The position numbers were made by a program, and so were the translations under genes. 64,000 bases of DNA from Amblyomma americanum. Taxonomy: Eukaryota; Arthropoda; Arachnida; Ixodida; Ixodidae. The stretch is from positions 140,146,121 to 140,210,120 of the forward strand of contig NC_135504.1 in NCBI RefSeq assembly GCF_052857255.1, written 5' to 3'. Under the pieces are notes generated by a model, which did no database searches, was not told the DNA's origin, and saw only the letters and a program-made list of their open reading frames with translations. Shown piece by piece: positions 24,418 through 33,960 of the stretch (position 1 is its first letter; each line of letters begins with the position of its first letter).

Positions 24418-24960
24418 CTATACCTTCTCCAATGATCCCACTGTTTGACGGGTGTCAATATCGGTAATGCGAATCTCAGCCCCTCTCCTGTTCAAAAACG
24501 GAACTTTTGATCCGCCCGCATTAACCTCTTCCTCAGAGAATGAGACTACTACCTTCCCTTTTCTCAAAAAATCCTGCCCTAATATACCTGACACTCCGTT
24601 TGGCAGAGACACCGTGTCCGGGCATACGTAGCAGGGGTGCTCCAATGCAATTCCGCCGAGAGAGAAGTGTAACCGGTAGAGTCCACTTATGCCAAGAGGA
24701 TCCCCCGTTATGCCTACAAATTTGGTTGCCATACCACCAGACGCTTCCAACACCTCGCGGTCTCCCTTCCTTCGAAGCGTGTTAAAACTGCTCTCCTTAA
24801 GCAATGTCACCTTTGACCCCGTATCTATCAACAATTCCATGCAACAACCATTTAACTTGCAACGCACAACAGGGCATGCCTCGTCGGCCACACAAACTAC
24901 CACCACCTCATCATCCACTGCTCCCTCCCCACGCTCCTCAGGCTGGGGAGGACTATCTAG
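24418..24960 (-). CDS. Retropepsin-type protease in the -1 frame, copy 1, prematurely stopped
   Basis: After a -1 shift at the heptamer the frame runs LDSPPQPEERGEGAVDDEVV and into CKLNGCCMELLIDTGSKVTL, which holds the catalytic DTGS. Further on, GVSGILGQDFLRKGKVVVSF is the second retropepsin signature (I-LG-DFL). TAG at 24418-24420 ends it, where copy 2 has TAT (one base, position 24418). The protein would be about 180 residues as a Gag extension. It would act in the particle to cleave Gag. There is no pol sequence beyond it. Confidence 0.8.
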   Translation of the reverse strand, partial: LDSPPQPEERGEGAVDDEVVVVCVADEACPVVRCKLNGCCMELLIDTGSKVTLLKESSFNTLRRKGDREVLEASGGMATKFVGITGDPLGISGLYRLHFSLGGIALEHPCYVCPDTVSLPNGVSGILGQDFLRKGKVVVSFSEEEVNAGGSKVPFLNRRGAEIRITDIDTRQTVGSLEKV

Positions 24961-24966
24961 TTTTTT
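24924..24966 (-). promoter_or_regulatory. Predicted -1 programmed ribosomal frameshift signal, copy 1
   Basis: In element orientation the gag frame reads ACA AAA AAC TAG. The heptamer A AAA AAC (24966-24960) is a canonical eukaryotic -1 slippery sequence (the MMTV gag-pro type) and abuts the gag stop. Eight bases follow (TAGATAGT), then CCTCCCCA (24951-24944), a 12-base loop and TGGGGAGG (24931-24924), a perfect 8-bp stem. The protease frame, counted from its codons, lies exactly in -1 and enters at CTA GAT. Sequence and spacing are seen directly; use of the signal is inferred. Confidence 0.8.
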
Positions 24967-25898
24967 GTCTCGGTATCTGGAGCCCCGCTGTAGGCTTGCT
25001 TAGGGCGTGTCTCGCCTGCTTCTCTTTGTGGCTCCCCACGGCGCACGTTTTGGCAGAACCTGGCGATGTGTCCGCGACCCTGGCAAGCGAAGCATACGAT
25101 TTCTTCAAAATCTCGCATACCGCGCCTGTAGCTTTGTGGAGGTCTCCGGTTTCCAGCGAATGGGCGCTGTTGAGCGCGCGCTTCAACCTGGCGTTCTACC
25201 TGCTGAGATAGCAGCTGTTCTAAGCGATATAACCGCTCTGTCAAGAGAGCAACCTCAGGGTTGAGCACCGCTCTCTCTATGACGCGTACTCTCGCTGCGG
25301 CTGTCGTTAACGCCTCATTTTGTTCCTCATCCAATGCGGCCTCCACGGCTTGGTCGAAATTGCTCGGCTTGCGCGAGAGCACGAACCGGCGCACGGGGTC
25401 TTGCAGACCAGCCACGAACAAAGCGGTCATTTCCTCTTTAAGTATATCCTCCGCGTATTTCTTCTTAAGCTGGTCTCCTTCCTCCTCCCTGCTTAACGTA
25501 TCGCGCGCTAAGCGCTGAAGCCGCGACGCAAACGTTCGCACGTCCTCCCCTACCATCTGTCCGGCGTCACGGAACCTCTGTACTCGCACGTGACGTGGTT
25601 CAGTGTCAAAATGCTCAAACGCGTGCTTCTTAAATTCCGCAAATGATTTTGTGGATTTTACTTTTTCGTCTCGCCATGCAAAATCATGAGCAGCTCCTGC
25701 CATCCTACACCTCGCCATTCCCAGCATTTGAGCATCGGACCATCCCCCCATTTTCCCAATCTCTTCTAGCATGGAAAAGAAATCGCAGATCGGAACCCCT
25801 GTCTTATCTCCCGTAAACGTCGGAATGACGCTTCCTAATTCCAGCATGCTTGCTCCGAGCGACGGCTGTGGAGTGGGAGCTCCCTCAGATAAAGACAT
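24957..25898 (-). CDS. Gag polyprotein of the tandem LTR element, copy 1
   Basis: The 313-residue protein starts MSLSEGAPTPQPSL. The capsid-like part contains VIPTFTGDKTGVPICDFFSM and FEHFDTEPRHVRVQRFRDAG with VRTFASRLQRLARDTL. It ends with a nucleocapsid knuckle CFACQGRGHIARFC (CX2CX4HX4C), preceded by a basic RRPPQSYRRG segment. It would form the particle and bind RNA. A methionine 19 codons upstream is open only in this copy, because a homopolymer before the start is one base longer than in copy 2. The inner ATG is therefore chosen. It is intact, unlike most coding sequence in the window. Confidence 0.85.
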   Translation of the reverse strand: MSLSEGAPTPQPSLGASMLELGSVIPTFTGDKTGVPICDFFSMLEEIGKMGGWSDAQMLGMARCRMAGAAHDFAWRDEKVKSTKSFAEFKKHAFEHFDTEPRHVRVQRFRDAGQMVGEDVRTFASRLQRLARDTLSREEEGDQLKKKYAEDILKEEMTALFVAGLQDPVRRFVLSRKPSNFDQAVEAALDEEQNEALTTAAARVRVIERAVLNPEVALLTERLYRLEQLLSQQVERQVEARAQQRPFAGNRRPPQSYRRGMRDFEEIVCFACQGRGHIARFCQNVRRGEPQREAGETRPKQAYSGAPDTETKN

Positions 25899-26036
25899 TT
25901 TTTTTTTCAAGCCCTCCGGTGCCTCAAGCCTCTCAAATGGGGGTAAAAGTCCCACAATCAGTCCCGTGATTCCCTTTTGATTACAATTTTGAAGTCATGA
26001 ATGTCGCAGCATTCAGAGGACATTTACTTTTGAGAC

Positions 26037-26052
26037 CCCACTTCTGACACCA
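26037..26052 (-). other. Primer-binding site, tRNA-Leu type, copy 1
   Basis: Plus strand CCCACTTCTGACACCA, then g, then the LTR. This is the 3' end of a leucine tRNA with CCA, as recalled for tRNA-Leu(CAA/CAG)-like isoacceptors. One base separates it from the LTR. Confidence 0.75.
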
Positions 26053-26053
26053 G

Positions 26054-26889
26054 TGTGATGACCCCCATAATGCGCAGGTCCACACGGGACGGAGAGGCAA
26101 AGAGACACCGTATGGCTCAGTTTAAACAAACAGATATATTCAATAATTACACATGATTAAGATTATACATCAGAGGCTGGGGCGTCCGAGCTTACGTGCC
26201 GACGACTTCATGGGGGCGATGGAGTGGCTCCGGAGTTGGGCTCGAGCGGTTGCTGGCAGAAGCTGCACGCCGTCGGGCTTCGGCGCTGAAGGCCCTCTTG
26301 GCGAACGATGTCGTCCTGAGCGTCTTCTTCCGTACTGCTTGTCGATTTTTATATCCTCTTCTCCACACTCCCTAGGCTGAGGACGCCCACGCCGGAGGGG
26401 AAGGAGGGGGGGCTAGGGCTTTCACTTGGGCGCACAAACATACCACCTCACTTATGGTCTCGCCCCCTTCACGTGTTGAGTCCGAGGGAAAGAAGGTTGT
26501 CTTCGAGGTAGCGCATAGCGTCGGCTGTGGTAAGGCGCGCTCTGGCCCGCTGACAGTTCCCGCGGGTCACCGGCCTCCATTCTCCATCCATCAACTGACA
26601 CTCGCTCCTCAAGGTAAGGCGCGCTCTGGCCCGCTGACAGTTCCCTTGTCCTGGAATGTGCCCGGGAGGGCCGCCCCTGGAACCGCCACGCCAATTGGGG
26701 AGGATAAAGCTCGTTTCCCCGCGGCGGCGGCGGCGGGTCCGGTTGTGTCCGGTTGGGCTTACACCCCTTCGTTCTGGTTGTCACTCTCAACGAGCATGGC
26801 TGGGTAATTGATGATGCCTGTCATCTGGGTCTCCGTCTACGCCGCGCCGTCGAACGTGGAACCTCGTAGCACACACAAGGAATGTCACA
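26054..26889 (-). repeat. LTR copy b (shared central LTR)
   Basis: 836 bases, same ends as copy a. It serves both internal units. There is no target duplication at its edges; its neighbours are the PBS side of unit 1 and the polypurine side of unit 2. Confidence 0.93.
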
Positions 26890-27262
26890 CTCGCTCACCC
26901 TCCAGAAGAATGTTCTCCGAACATTTGAGTCCACGCAGCTCCCCTTGTCTTTCTGAATCGCCTCGCACAGCGCGTCCGACAAAACACTTTTCGCTGCACT
27001 CAACACCACTGCACAACACCATATGCCTCCGCTGTCATAACTGGCGTCTCCAGGGGCAGCACTGATCTTCTTTTACAGATAAACATGAAACTCAGCACCC
27101 AAGCCTCTCCTTTCTAGTCCAAACTGGACGAAATAAATTTACCACAGTTACAAAGGAGCTCCCACTTCTAGCACGATCACGGCACAGACAAAAATATAGA
27201 TAACGAAAGGAAGTAGGGCAGGTTCTGCATGCGCTCCGCATGCTCTCCTGTGAAGGTGTTAC

Positions 27263-27991
27263 TTAATGACAGAAAGGTTTAACTGTCACGAGGCACGCGG
27301 CTGCCTTCAGGCCATTGCTGAGAGAGTCGACCGGCTCAAGCACTCCCACGGCGCCGCTCTCTACATCTGAAGGCACAAACGCGTACAAAATGTGCTCCGA
27401 CCAAGGAAGGACGACCGCCTCATCGACCAGCCTGACGGCAACCCGCGAATATACCTTCTCCAATGATCCCACTGTTTGACGGGTGTCAATATCGGTAATG
27501 CGAATCTCAGCCCCTCTCCTGTTCAAAAACGGAACTTTTGATCCGCCCGCATTAACCTCTTCCTCAGAGAATGAGACTACTACCTTCCCTTTTCTCAAAA
27601 AATCCTGCCCTAATATACCTGACACTCCGTTTGGCAGAGACACCGTGTCCGGGCATACGTAGCAGGGGTGCTCCAATGCAATTCCGCCGAGAGAGAAGTG
27701 TAACCGGTAGAGTCCACTTATGCCAAGAGGATCCCCCGTTATGCCTACAAATTTGGTTGCCATACCACCAGACGCTTCCAACACCTCGCGGTCTCCCTTC
27801 CTTCGAAGCGTGTTAAAACTGCTCTCCTTAAGCAATGTCACCTTTGACCCCGTATCTATCAACAATTCCATGCAACAACCATTTAACTTGCAACGCACAA
27901 CAGGGCATGCCTCGTCGGCCACACAAACTACCACCACCTCATCATCCACTGCTCCCTCCCCACGCTCCTCAGGCTGGGGAGGACTATCTAG
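27263..27991 (-). CDS. Retropepsin-type protease in the -1 frame, copy 2, full frame
   Basis: Same protease as in copy 1, entered by the -1 shift at 27991, but reading through the position mutated in copy 1. It continues for about 60 residues (VYSRVAVRLVDEAVVLPWSE, VLEPVDSLSNGLKAAACL) and stops at 27263 in VTVKPFCH. The extra part resembles the linker that normally follows protease before RT in Gypsy pol. Here it ends without an RT. Confidence 0.8.
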   Translation of the reverse strand, partial: LDSPPQPEERGEGAVDDEVVVVCVADEACPVVRCKLNGCCMELLIDTGSKVTLLKESSFNTLRRKGDREVLEASGGMATKFVGITGDPLGISGLYRLHFSLGGIALEHPCYVCPDTVSLPNGVSGILGQDFLRKGKVVVSFSEEEVNAGGSKVPFLNRRGAEIRITDIDTRQTVGSLEKVYSRVAVRLVDEAVVLPWSEHILYAFVPSDVESGAVGVLEPVDSLSNGLKAAACLVTVKPFCH

Positions 27992-27997
27992 TTTTTT
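27955..27997 (-). promoter_or_regulatory. Predicted -1 programmed ribosomal frameshift signal, copy 2
   Basis: Same heptamer A AAA AAC on the gag stop, same 8-base spacer and same 8-bp stem as in copy 1, with no change in the 43 bases involved. Confidence 0.8.
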
Positions 27998-28929
27998 GTC
28001 TCGGTATCTGGAGCCCCGCTGTAGGCTTGCTTAGGGCGTGTCTCGCCTGCTTCTCTTTGTGGCTCCCCACGGCGCACGTTTTGGCAGAACCTGGCGATGT
28101 GTCCGCGACCCTGGCAAGCGAAGCATACGATTTCTTCAAAATCTCGCATACCGCGCCTGTAGCTTTGTGGAGGTCTCCGGTTTCCAGCGAATGGGCGCTG
28201 TTGAGCGCGCGCTTCAACCTGGCGTTCTACCTGCTGAGATAGCAGCTGTTCTAAGCGATATAACCGCTCTGTCAAGAGAGCAACCTCAGGGTTGAGCACC
28301 GCTCTCTCTATGACGCGTACTCTCGCTGCGGCTGTCGTTAACGCCTCATTTTGTTCCTCATCCAATGCGGCCTCCACGGCTTGGTCGAAATTGCTCGGCT
28401 TGCGCGAGAGCACGAACCGGCGCACGGGGTCTTGCAGACCAGCCACGAACAAAGCGGTCATTTCCTCTTTAAGTATATCCTCCGCGTATTTCTTCTTAAG
28501 CTGGTCTCCTTCCTCCTCCCTGCTTAACGTATCGCGCGCTAAGCGCTGAAGCCGCGACGCAAACGTTCGCACGTCCTCCCCTACCATCTGTCCGGCGTCA
28601 CGGAACCTCTGTACTCGCACGTGACGTGGTTCAGTGTCAAAATGCTCAAACGCGTGCTTCTTAAATTCCGCAAATGATTTTGTGGATTTTACTTTTTCGT
28701 CTCGCCATGCAAAATCATGAGCAGCTCCTGCCATCCTACACCTCGCCATTCCCAGCATTTGAGCATCGGACCATCCCCCCATTTTCCCAATCTCTTCTAG
28801 CATGGAAAAGAAATCGCAGATCGGAACCCCTGTCTTATCTCCCGTAAACGTCGGAATGACGCTTCCTAATTCCAGCATGCTTGCTCCGAGCGACGGCTGT
28901 GGAGTGGGAGCTCCCTCAGATAAAGACAT
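27988..28929 (-). CDS. Gag polyprotein of the tandem LTR element, copy 2
   Basis: 313 residues, same as copy 1 from the chosen ATG. The codon before it follows an A9 run here and an A10 run in copy 1 (on the minus strand), so the upstream extension is out of frame in this unit. CCHC knuckle and capsid blocks are intact. The protein is followed by the frameshift signal. Confidence 0.85.
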   Translation of the reverse strand: MSLSEGAPTPQPSLGASMLELGSVIPTFTGDKTGVPICDFFSMLEEIGKMGGWSDAQMLGMARCRMAGAAHDFAWRDEKVKSTKSFAEFKKHAFEHFDTEPRHVRVQRFRDAGQMVGEDVRTFASRLQRLARDTLSREEEGDQLKKKYAEDILKEEMTALFVAGLQDPVRRFVLSRKPSNFDQAVEAALDEEQNEALTTAAARVRVIERAVLNPEVALLTERLYRLEQLLSQQVERQVEARAQQRPFAGNRRPPQSYRRGMRDFEEIVCFACQGRGHIARFCQNVRRGEPQREAGETRPKQAYSGAPDTETKN

Positions 28930-29066
28930 TTTTTTTTCAAGCCCTCCGGTGCCTCAAGCCTCTCAAATGGGGGTAAAAGTCCCACAATCAGTCCCGTGAT
29001 TCCCTTTTGATTACAATTTTGAAGTCATGAATGTCGCAGCATTCAGAGGACATTTACTTTTGAGAC

Positions 29067-29082
29067 CCCACTTCTGACACCA
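29067..29082 (-). other. Primer-binding site, tRNA-Leu type, copy 2
   Basis: Identical to the site at 26037-26052 and lies one base from LTR copy c, the outermost 5' LTR. Confidence 0.75.
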
Positions 29083-29083
29083 G

Positions 29084-29919
29084 TGTGATGACCCCCATAA
29101 TGCGCAGGTCCACACGGGACGGAGAGGCAAAGAGACACCGTATGGCTCAGTTTAAACAAACAGATATATTCAATAATTACACATGATTAAGATTATACAT
29201 CAGAGGCTGGGGCGTCCGAGCTTACGTGCCGACGACTTCATGGGGGCGATGGAGTGGCTCCGGAGTTGGGCTCGAGCGGTTGCTGGCAGAAGCTGCACGC
29301 CGTCGGGCTTCGGCGCTGAAGGCCCTCTTGGCGAACGATGTCGTCCTGAGCGTCTTCTTCCGTACTGCTTGTCGATTTTTATATCCTCTTCTCCACACTC
29401 CCTAGGCTGAGGACGCCCACGCCGGAGGGGAAGGAGGGGGGGCTAGGGCTTTCACTTGGGCGCACAAACATACCACCCCACTTATGGTCTCGCCCCCTTC
29501 ACGTGTTGAGTCCGAGGGAAAGAAGGTTGTCTTCGAGGTAGCGCATAGCGTCGGCTGTGGTAAGGCGCGCTCTGGCCCGCTGACAGTTCCCGCGGGTCAC
29601 CGGCCTCCATTCTCCATCCATCAACTGACACTCGCTCCTCAAGGTAAGGCGCGCTCTGGCCCGCTGACAGTTCCCTTGTCCTGGAATGTGCCCGGGAGGG
29701 CCGCCCCTGGAACCGCCACGCCAATTGGGGAGGATAAAGCCCGTTTCCCCGCGGCGGCGGCGGCGGGTCCGGTTGTGTCCGGTTGGGCTTAAACCCCTTC
29801 GTTCTGGTTGTCACTCTCAACGAGCATGGCTGGGTAATTGATGATGCCTGTTATCTGGGTCTCCGTCTACGCCGCGCCGTCGAACGTGGAACCTCGTAGC
29901 ACACACAAGGAATGTCACA
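29084..29919 (-). repeat. LTR copy c (5' LTR)
   Basis: 836 bases. It differs from copies a and b at a few sites (for example ccccac against cctcac near 29478, and gttatc against gtcatc near 29851). It is followed by the second TAAG. Confidence 0.93.
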
Positions 29920-30304
29920 TAAGGCTTTCGCCTTAATATCATTGAATTCTTGTCAGTTGCTGCGTGCATAGTGTTTATGCTTTATAACTCAGACCATCAG
30001 CGACCAATAATAATAGAAGTATCCTCTTGAAAACAAACAAAACAGTCTGTTCAAATGGCAGCAAAATAAAGGGCCTAATTTTAAGTTTGGGGAAAATTTT
30101 TCCCGCCCAGTCGAAAAACCCGCAAACACCCTGCGCGCTTGCAGGGCACAATCCAGACCATTCTCTTAAGCGGGGCAAGACACTGCTTTTTGAGAAAAAC
30201 CGCTGCGGTTTTGGTGCGCAGCTAGGAGCAGTTAAAAGATAGAATAACGCTTATGTCACCATTGTCACCCATATAATCCTCCTAATTCATTCCATCGACA
30301 GGGT

Positions 30305-30736
30305 GTGTCCTTCAGGTTATCTATTGTAGTATATGCAGCCTTCCTATATAATATGATTTTGTTTCAACTGTCAACAACACACAATTACACCGACCAGACT
30401 ACACCATGGGCAATTCCTGATAACATGACTCGTCTAGCAGCCCCACCCGGCAGTCGTGCTGTGACGGTGCCTGATATCATCGCTATAGAGGAAGCACTTC
30501 ACGAATTCGTTTTCTACGACCACTGTGGATGCAGCCTGGCTATGTCGCTAACCAGAACTATGCTTTGCATTCTCCAGGTCAGACCTCACGCCAGTTCATT
30601 ACGCAGAGATTGCTGCAGCATTATTCTTTTGCCGTACCCACGGAAGTGCCTCGAGCTAGCATACCAGTGTGTTCATGTTTGCAAGTTGCTTCTTTGTGGG
30701 GACATCGAGGTCAACCCCGGTTCAACACAGAAATAG
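30305..30736 (+). pseudogene. LINE B ORF1 N-terminal part with 2A-like motif, right arm
   Basis: Same protein as the left-arm frame 12682-13215, but stopped by TAG right after LLLCGDIEVNPGSTQK, where the left arm has TAT. The motif keeps D-I-E-x-N-P-G and has S where the 2A consensus has P. Confidence 0.65.
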
Positions 30737-31072
30737 CTTTTTGAAAAACTGCTTGAGGGTCAAACTGCTATTTGTAATGACATTTCAGAAATGAAAGCTC
30801 AACTATCTAATGTCGAAAAATTCATAAGCAACCTTTAGGAAAGGTTCATAAAAATTGAAAAAAGCATTAAGACGATTCTTCTGCTCATAACGATCTGTTT
30901 GAAACTACCTTTAAATCACTGCAGCACGTTATTGCCTTCCAGACAAAAAAGCTAACATCTTGAGAACCGAAACAGGCGATCAAATATAGTTATTCATGGA
31001 ATAACTGACATACCAGATGAAACAGAAGCGCTGCTCAAGGTAAAGGTTATTACTGAGGTAACGAAAGATAGG

Positions 31073-31357
31073 TTGAATAAGAAGTGCAAATCTATCGGGC
31101 GAATTCACATGCTTGGCCGAGAAGGCACTAACTGTCCAGTCATCATCTATCTCCAGAATTTCAATGAAAGGAAAGTGATGTTTGAAAACTGCATTAAACT
31201 TAAAGGATCAAACATAAGTATTAGGAACGACTACTCGCAAGCTACACTTAAAAAAGGGAAGCTTCTGTGGGACAGCGCGCAAACCGAGAAAGCTGAGGAT
31301 AAAAATTATATCTGGTTCATGACAAGCTTGAGATGGTCAAAGAAAATTTTTGAGTAA
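31073..31357 (+). pseudogene. LINE B ORF1 C-terminal part, right arm
   Basis: Near-identical to the left-arm segment 12161-12445 (KERKVMFENCIKLKGSNISI-type block). It ends TAA within TAATG, where ORF2 starts. It is separated from the N-terminal part by stops. Confidence 0.65.
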
Positions 31358-31985
31358 TGAGTAACTACATCCCGCTGCCAGACACTGAACGCTCTCCCCA
31401 AAAATGCGACATGCACTTGCGTGTTATTAACCTAAACTCTCAAAGCGTGCTAACAAAATCAAGGAATCTAGAAAATACTTTATCACAGCACAACCCACTC
31501 ATCGCTGTGATAACGGAGCCTGAACTCAGTGATGAGGATGTGTTCCCAAAGTATTATCAAGTTTTCCGCAAGGATCAGAATTCTAGTAGAGGTGGCGTTG
31601 CAGTCCTTATTAAACACCATATAGAAGCTGTTCTTCTGGAAGATGATCCAAGTCTCGAATGCTTATGCATAGAAATTACGTTTTGGGGCAAGAAATTTCT
31701 TATGTGCGCAATCTACAGACCTCCCGATGCGCCACCTGAGTATCTAGTCATGCTACAATAAAGCATGTTTCATTTGCAGTCAAATTGTTACTAGTAGGTT
31801 ACCTGAACTTACCTGATCTTGATTGGGAGGATTTTCAAGCACTTTCACTGAACAGTAAACATTTAAACAGCATGCTTAACATAATGCCAGCGCATTGCCT
31901 GGTTCAAATAGTTCAGGAGCCAACACGTGTGCCAGGAACTTGTCAATCTGCTCTTGATGTGGTATATTTCCCAGAACGCTAATTG
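31357..31985 (+). pseudogene. LINE B ORF2 endonuclease, right arm
   Basis: The start is the ATG of TAATG. LRVINLNSQSVLTKSRNLEN, VITEPELSDEDVF and RGGVAVLIKHHIEAVL lead to CAIYRPPDAP. A stop at 31761 and a frame change precede YLNLPDLDWEDFQALSLNSK (the GDFNLPDLDW block with G-D-F replaced by G-Y-L) and LVQIVQEPTRVPGTCQSALD. The Penelope-like sequence begins soon after. Confidence 0.75.
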
Positions 31986-33553
31986 AAATACTATTGCTTT
32001 TGTAGAAGGTATACTGATCATCGGCTTGTCAGTAGCAAGATAAAAAATGACCAGCGCGGAAACAGACGGGGACACGAGAAGAAAGAAACACTGACGACAC
32101 GACGGGCGCTGAATAACAACTCTATATTCGAGGAAAACCTAGCACAATATAGGCCAGAAACCACGTGACAGTCTGGGAGCCAAAGAGTACAACCCAATCC
32201 CCCCCAGTCATCAAATTGCGGCCAACACATGTTTGAACCAGAATGAACCGCCCCCCCCCCAAAAAAAAATATGAAAAAGGGCGTGAAACTTTATGAAGTG
32301 AGTACATCAAAAAACACTTTAACCAGCAAAAAACCGAGGAAAACACACGTGCCAAACAACATCGTGGCCAAAGGGCGGTGTCAAGTACACTTTAACAGCA
32401 ACAACGAGCGAGCCTAAAAGGGCCTAAGCAAGCGAAACAAAAGCAGAGTCAGAAATCTAAAGTCAGATAAAACGTCATACAACCCAACGGATGCCACAAA
32501 AAGCTAAAAACAAACGAATACAACCTAAAATGGAGCAAAAACTTGTCAACGCTAAGAAGGTAAGAGGAAAAAAACAGTCCACATGTAAAACACAATTTGG
32601 ACGATTACAACTTTTGAGCCGCACCAAAAGACTGAGGAGAATGCGCACCGGCTAACATAACAAAACTTCATGAGCAAACGGGAAGTGGCAGGCGAACATG
32701 CAATATCAGGAATCTCTAGGCCTGGTCAAGGAAGCGCATTACTTTCTCGTGCAGTGAAATTGAGGGCATGCTTACGCAACTGCCCCCTGCCTTAGCAATA
32801 AAGTAGGCCTCAATGACCTCCCTTTCTGTTTTTTTTTTGATGTTGCTAGGAACCTTGAATCCTCTAGTATAGGTTTACACTTGTGGCGAGGCTAGTTGCA
32901 GTGGTCTGCGAGATTACCTCCAGACCCCCTATCTACATCGAGGAAGTGCTCCCTGGCCCTGACATTAAAGCATCTTCCCGTCTGGCCTCTGTACACACTA
33001 CCGCACGTTATGGGGTATCTGATAGGCAATCCCAGTCCGGCAGTGTGTGTACCGTTCCCCGTGTCTCGTAGTGCAGGTCACCTGTCTTGCCTTGTTATTC
33101 AAAACAAATATCTTCGAAAGCTCGCACAGTGCGAAATGACGACCTGGACGTTGTGCCTTTCTGCTATCTTTCTTACGTTGTGGGACATCTTGTGAAGGTA
33201 CGGTAAGATTGCAACGCGTTTCTTCTCTCGCTCCTTCCAAGCCTGGCTCCCCTCCTTTAAGATTTTAAGCATGGCCTCACGTATATTAGTTACTAATGAA
33301 GGCTTGTACCCGGCAGAGTAGAGGCGCTGTACCTGGTTCTGAAAGCTTGATTTTGCCATATGCACACAGCTCTTGGCTAACGCCGCCTGAATTGCGCTTG
33401 TTACCGCCATTCTTTTTACAATCTTAGATTGCGCGCTGTCAAATCGCAGCAAACTCTTTTTAGACCTTGCGCTGTAATACCAGCAATCATGGCAAACGCC
33501 TTCATCACGGATTAAGAAAAGGCTATTCATCAGTAACATAAGTAGTAACAGTA
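31985..33553 (-). mobile_element. Penelope-like element, right-arm copy (uninterrupted)
   Basis: Inverted counterpart of 2710-3677 plus 10938-11480. It holds the 3' non-coding region (about 32000-32690) and the GIY-YIG region (32690-33553). At about 32580-32590 it retains the empty target site ATGT of the Gypsy element. Confidence 0.8.
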
Positions 33554-33572
33554 ATACATTGACTCGCGACAT
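32700..33572 (-). pseudogene. Penelope-like connector and GIY-YIG region, right arm
   Basis: LLRFDSAQSKIVKRMAVTSA and ILPYLHKMSHNVRKIAERHN are in the main frame (33572-33099). The GIY-YIG part follows at about 33095-32700 in other frames. It has more frame breaks than the left copy, and the GQTGR block is recognisable only in pieces (GQTGRCFNVR-type sequence around 32960-32990). Confidence 0.75.
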
Positions 33573-33574
33573 GT

Positions 33575-33960
33575 AGCGATAAAAATGATCACACTGACGC
33601 TGTATTTTCTGATTTTAGCAAAACTTTTGATAGGGTTCTACAAGACAAGCAAATTCTAAAACTGAGACTTCTTGTGCCTGCAAAAATTTTGATCACATGG
33701 ATAATGAACTATCCAACATACATCCGCCTTTTCGTAGCAATTATGAGCAACAATCTGCCTTTCTTCCGGTCAACTAAGTAGTCCCTCAAGGAAGTGTATT
33801 TGGACCATTGCTTTTTTACTTTGTAGAAATGATATTACTACTGCAATTAATTCCACTAAGCAAATGAAGTTGTTTGCGGACGATTGTGTGTTTTTTTTGA
33901 GAAATCACTTCAGCAAATGATCAAGTCCATCAAGTCGAAACCAAAAAACCAACTCTAGCG
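33575..33960 (+). pseudogene. LINE B reverse transcriptase fragment after the Penelope insertion
   Basis: Translation across frames gives VFSDFSKTFDRVLQDKQIL (motif A), VPQGSVFGPLLF and MKLFADDCVFF (FADD catalytic box). The family and strand agree with the endonuclease at 31357-31985. The Penelope-like element thus interrupts this LINE. A stop lies before VPQGS, and the fragment ends near 33960. Confidence 0.75.

Larger units (their letters stand above)
23023..29919 (-). mobile_element. Tandem non-autonomous Gypsy-type LTR element (LTR-gag/PR-LTR-gag/PR-LTR)
   Basis: Three 836-base LTRs (23023-23858, 26054-26889, 29084-29919) flank two nearly identical internal regions of 2195 and 2194 bases. 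The whole array is bounded by TAAG (23019-23022 and 29920-29923). The inverted arm at about 13570-13580 contains the same locus with a single TAAG and no element. Each internal region codes only for Gag and protease. There is no RT, RNase H or integrase, so the element must borrow these. This fits the TR-GAG class of non-autonomous LTR retrotransposons. The single external TSD means one insertion followed by tandem duplication through LTR recombination, or insertion of an already tandem form. Confidence 0.92.
29924..31985 (+). mobile_element. L2/CR1-like LINE B, right-arm copy, 5' part
   Basis: Inverted counterpart of 11490-13560. It carries ORF1, then the endonuclease part of ORF2, up to the Penelope-like insertion. 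LINE RT sequence follows on the other side of that insertion (33580-33960). Confidence 0.8.
20563..33553. repeat. Right arm of giant inverted duplication
   Basis: Reverse complement of 2710-16051. It contains the tandem LTR array 23023-29919, which the left arm lacks. It lacks the Gypsy insertion found in the left arm. It runs out at about 33553, where the left copy meets the LINE A tail. Confidence 0.9.
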
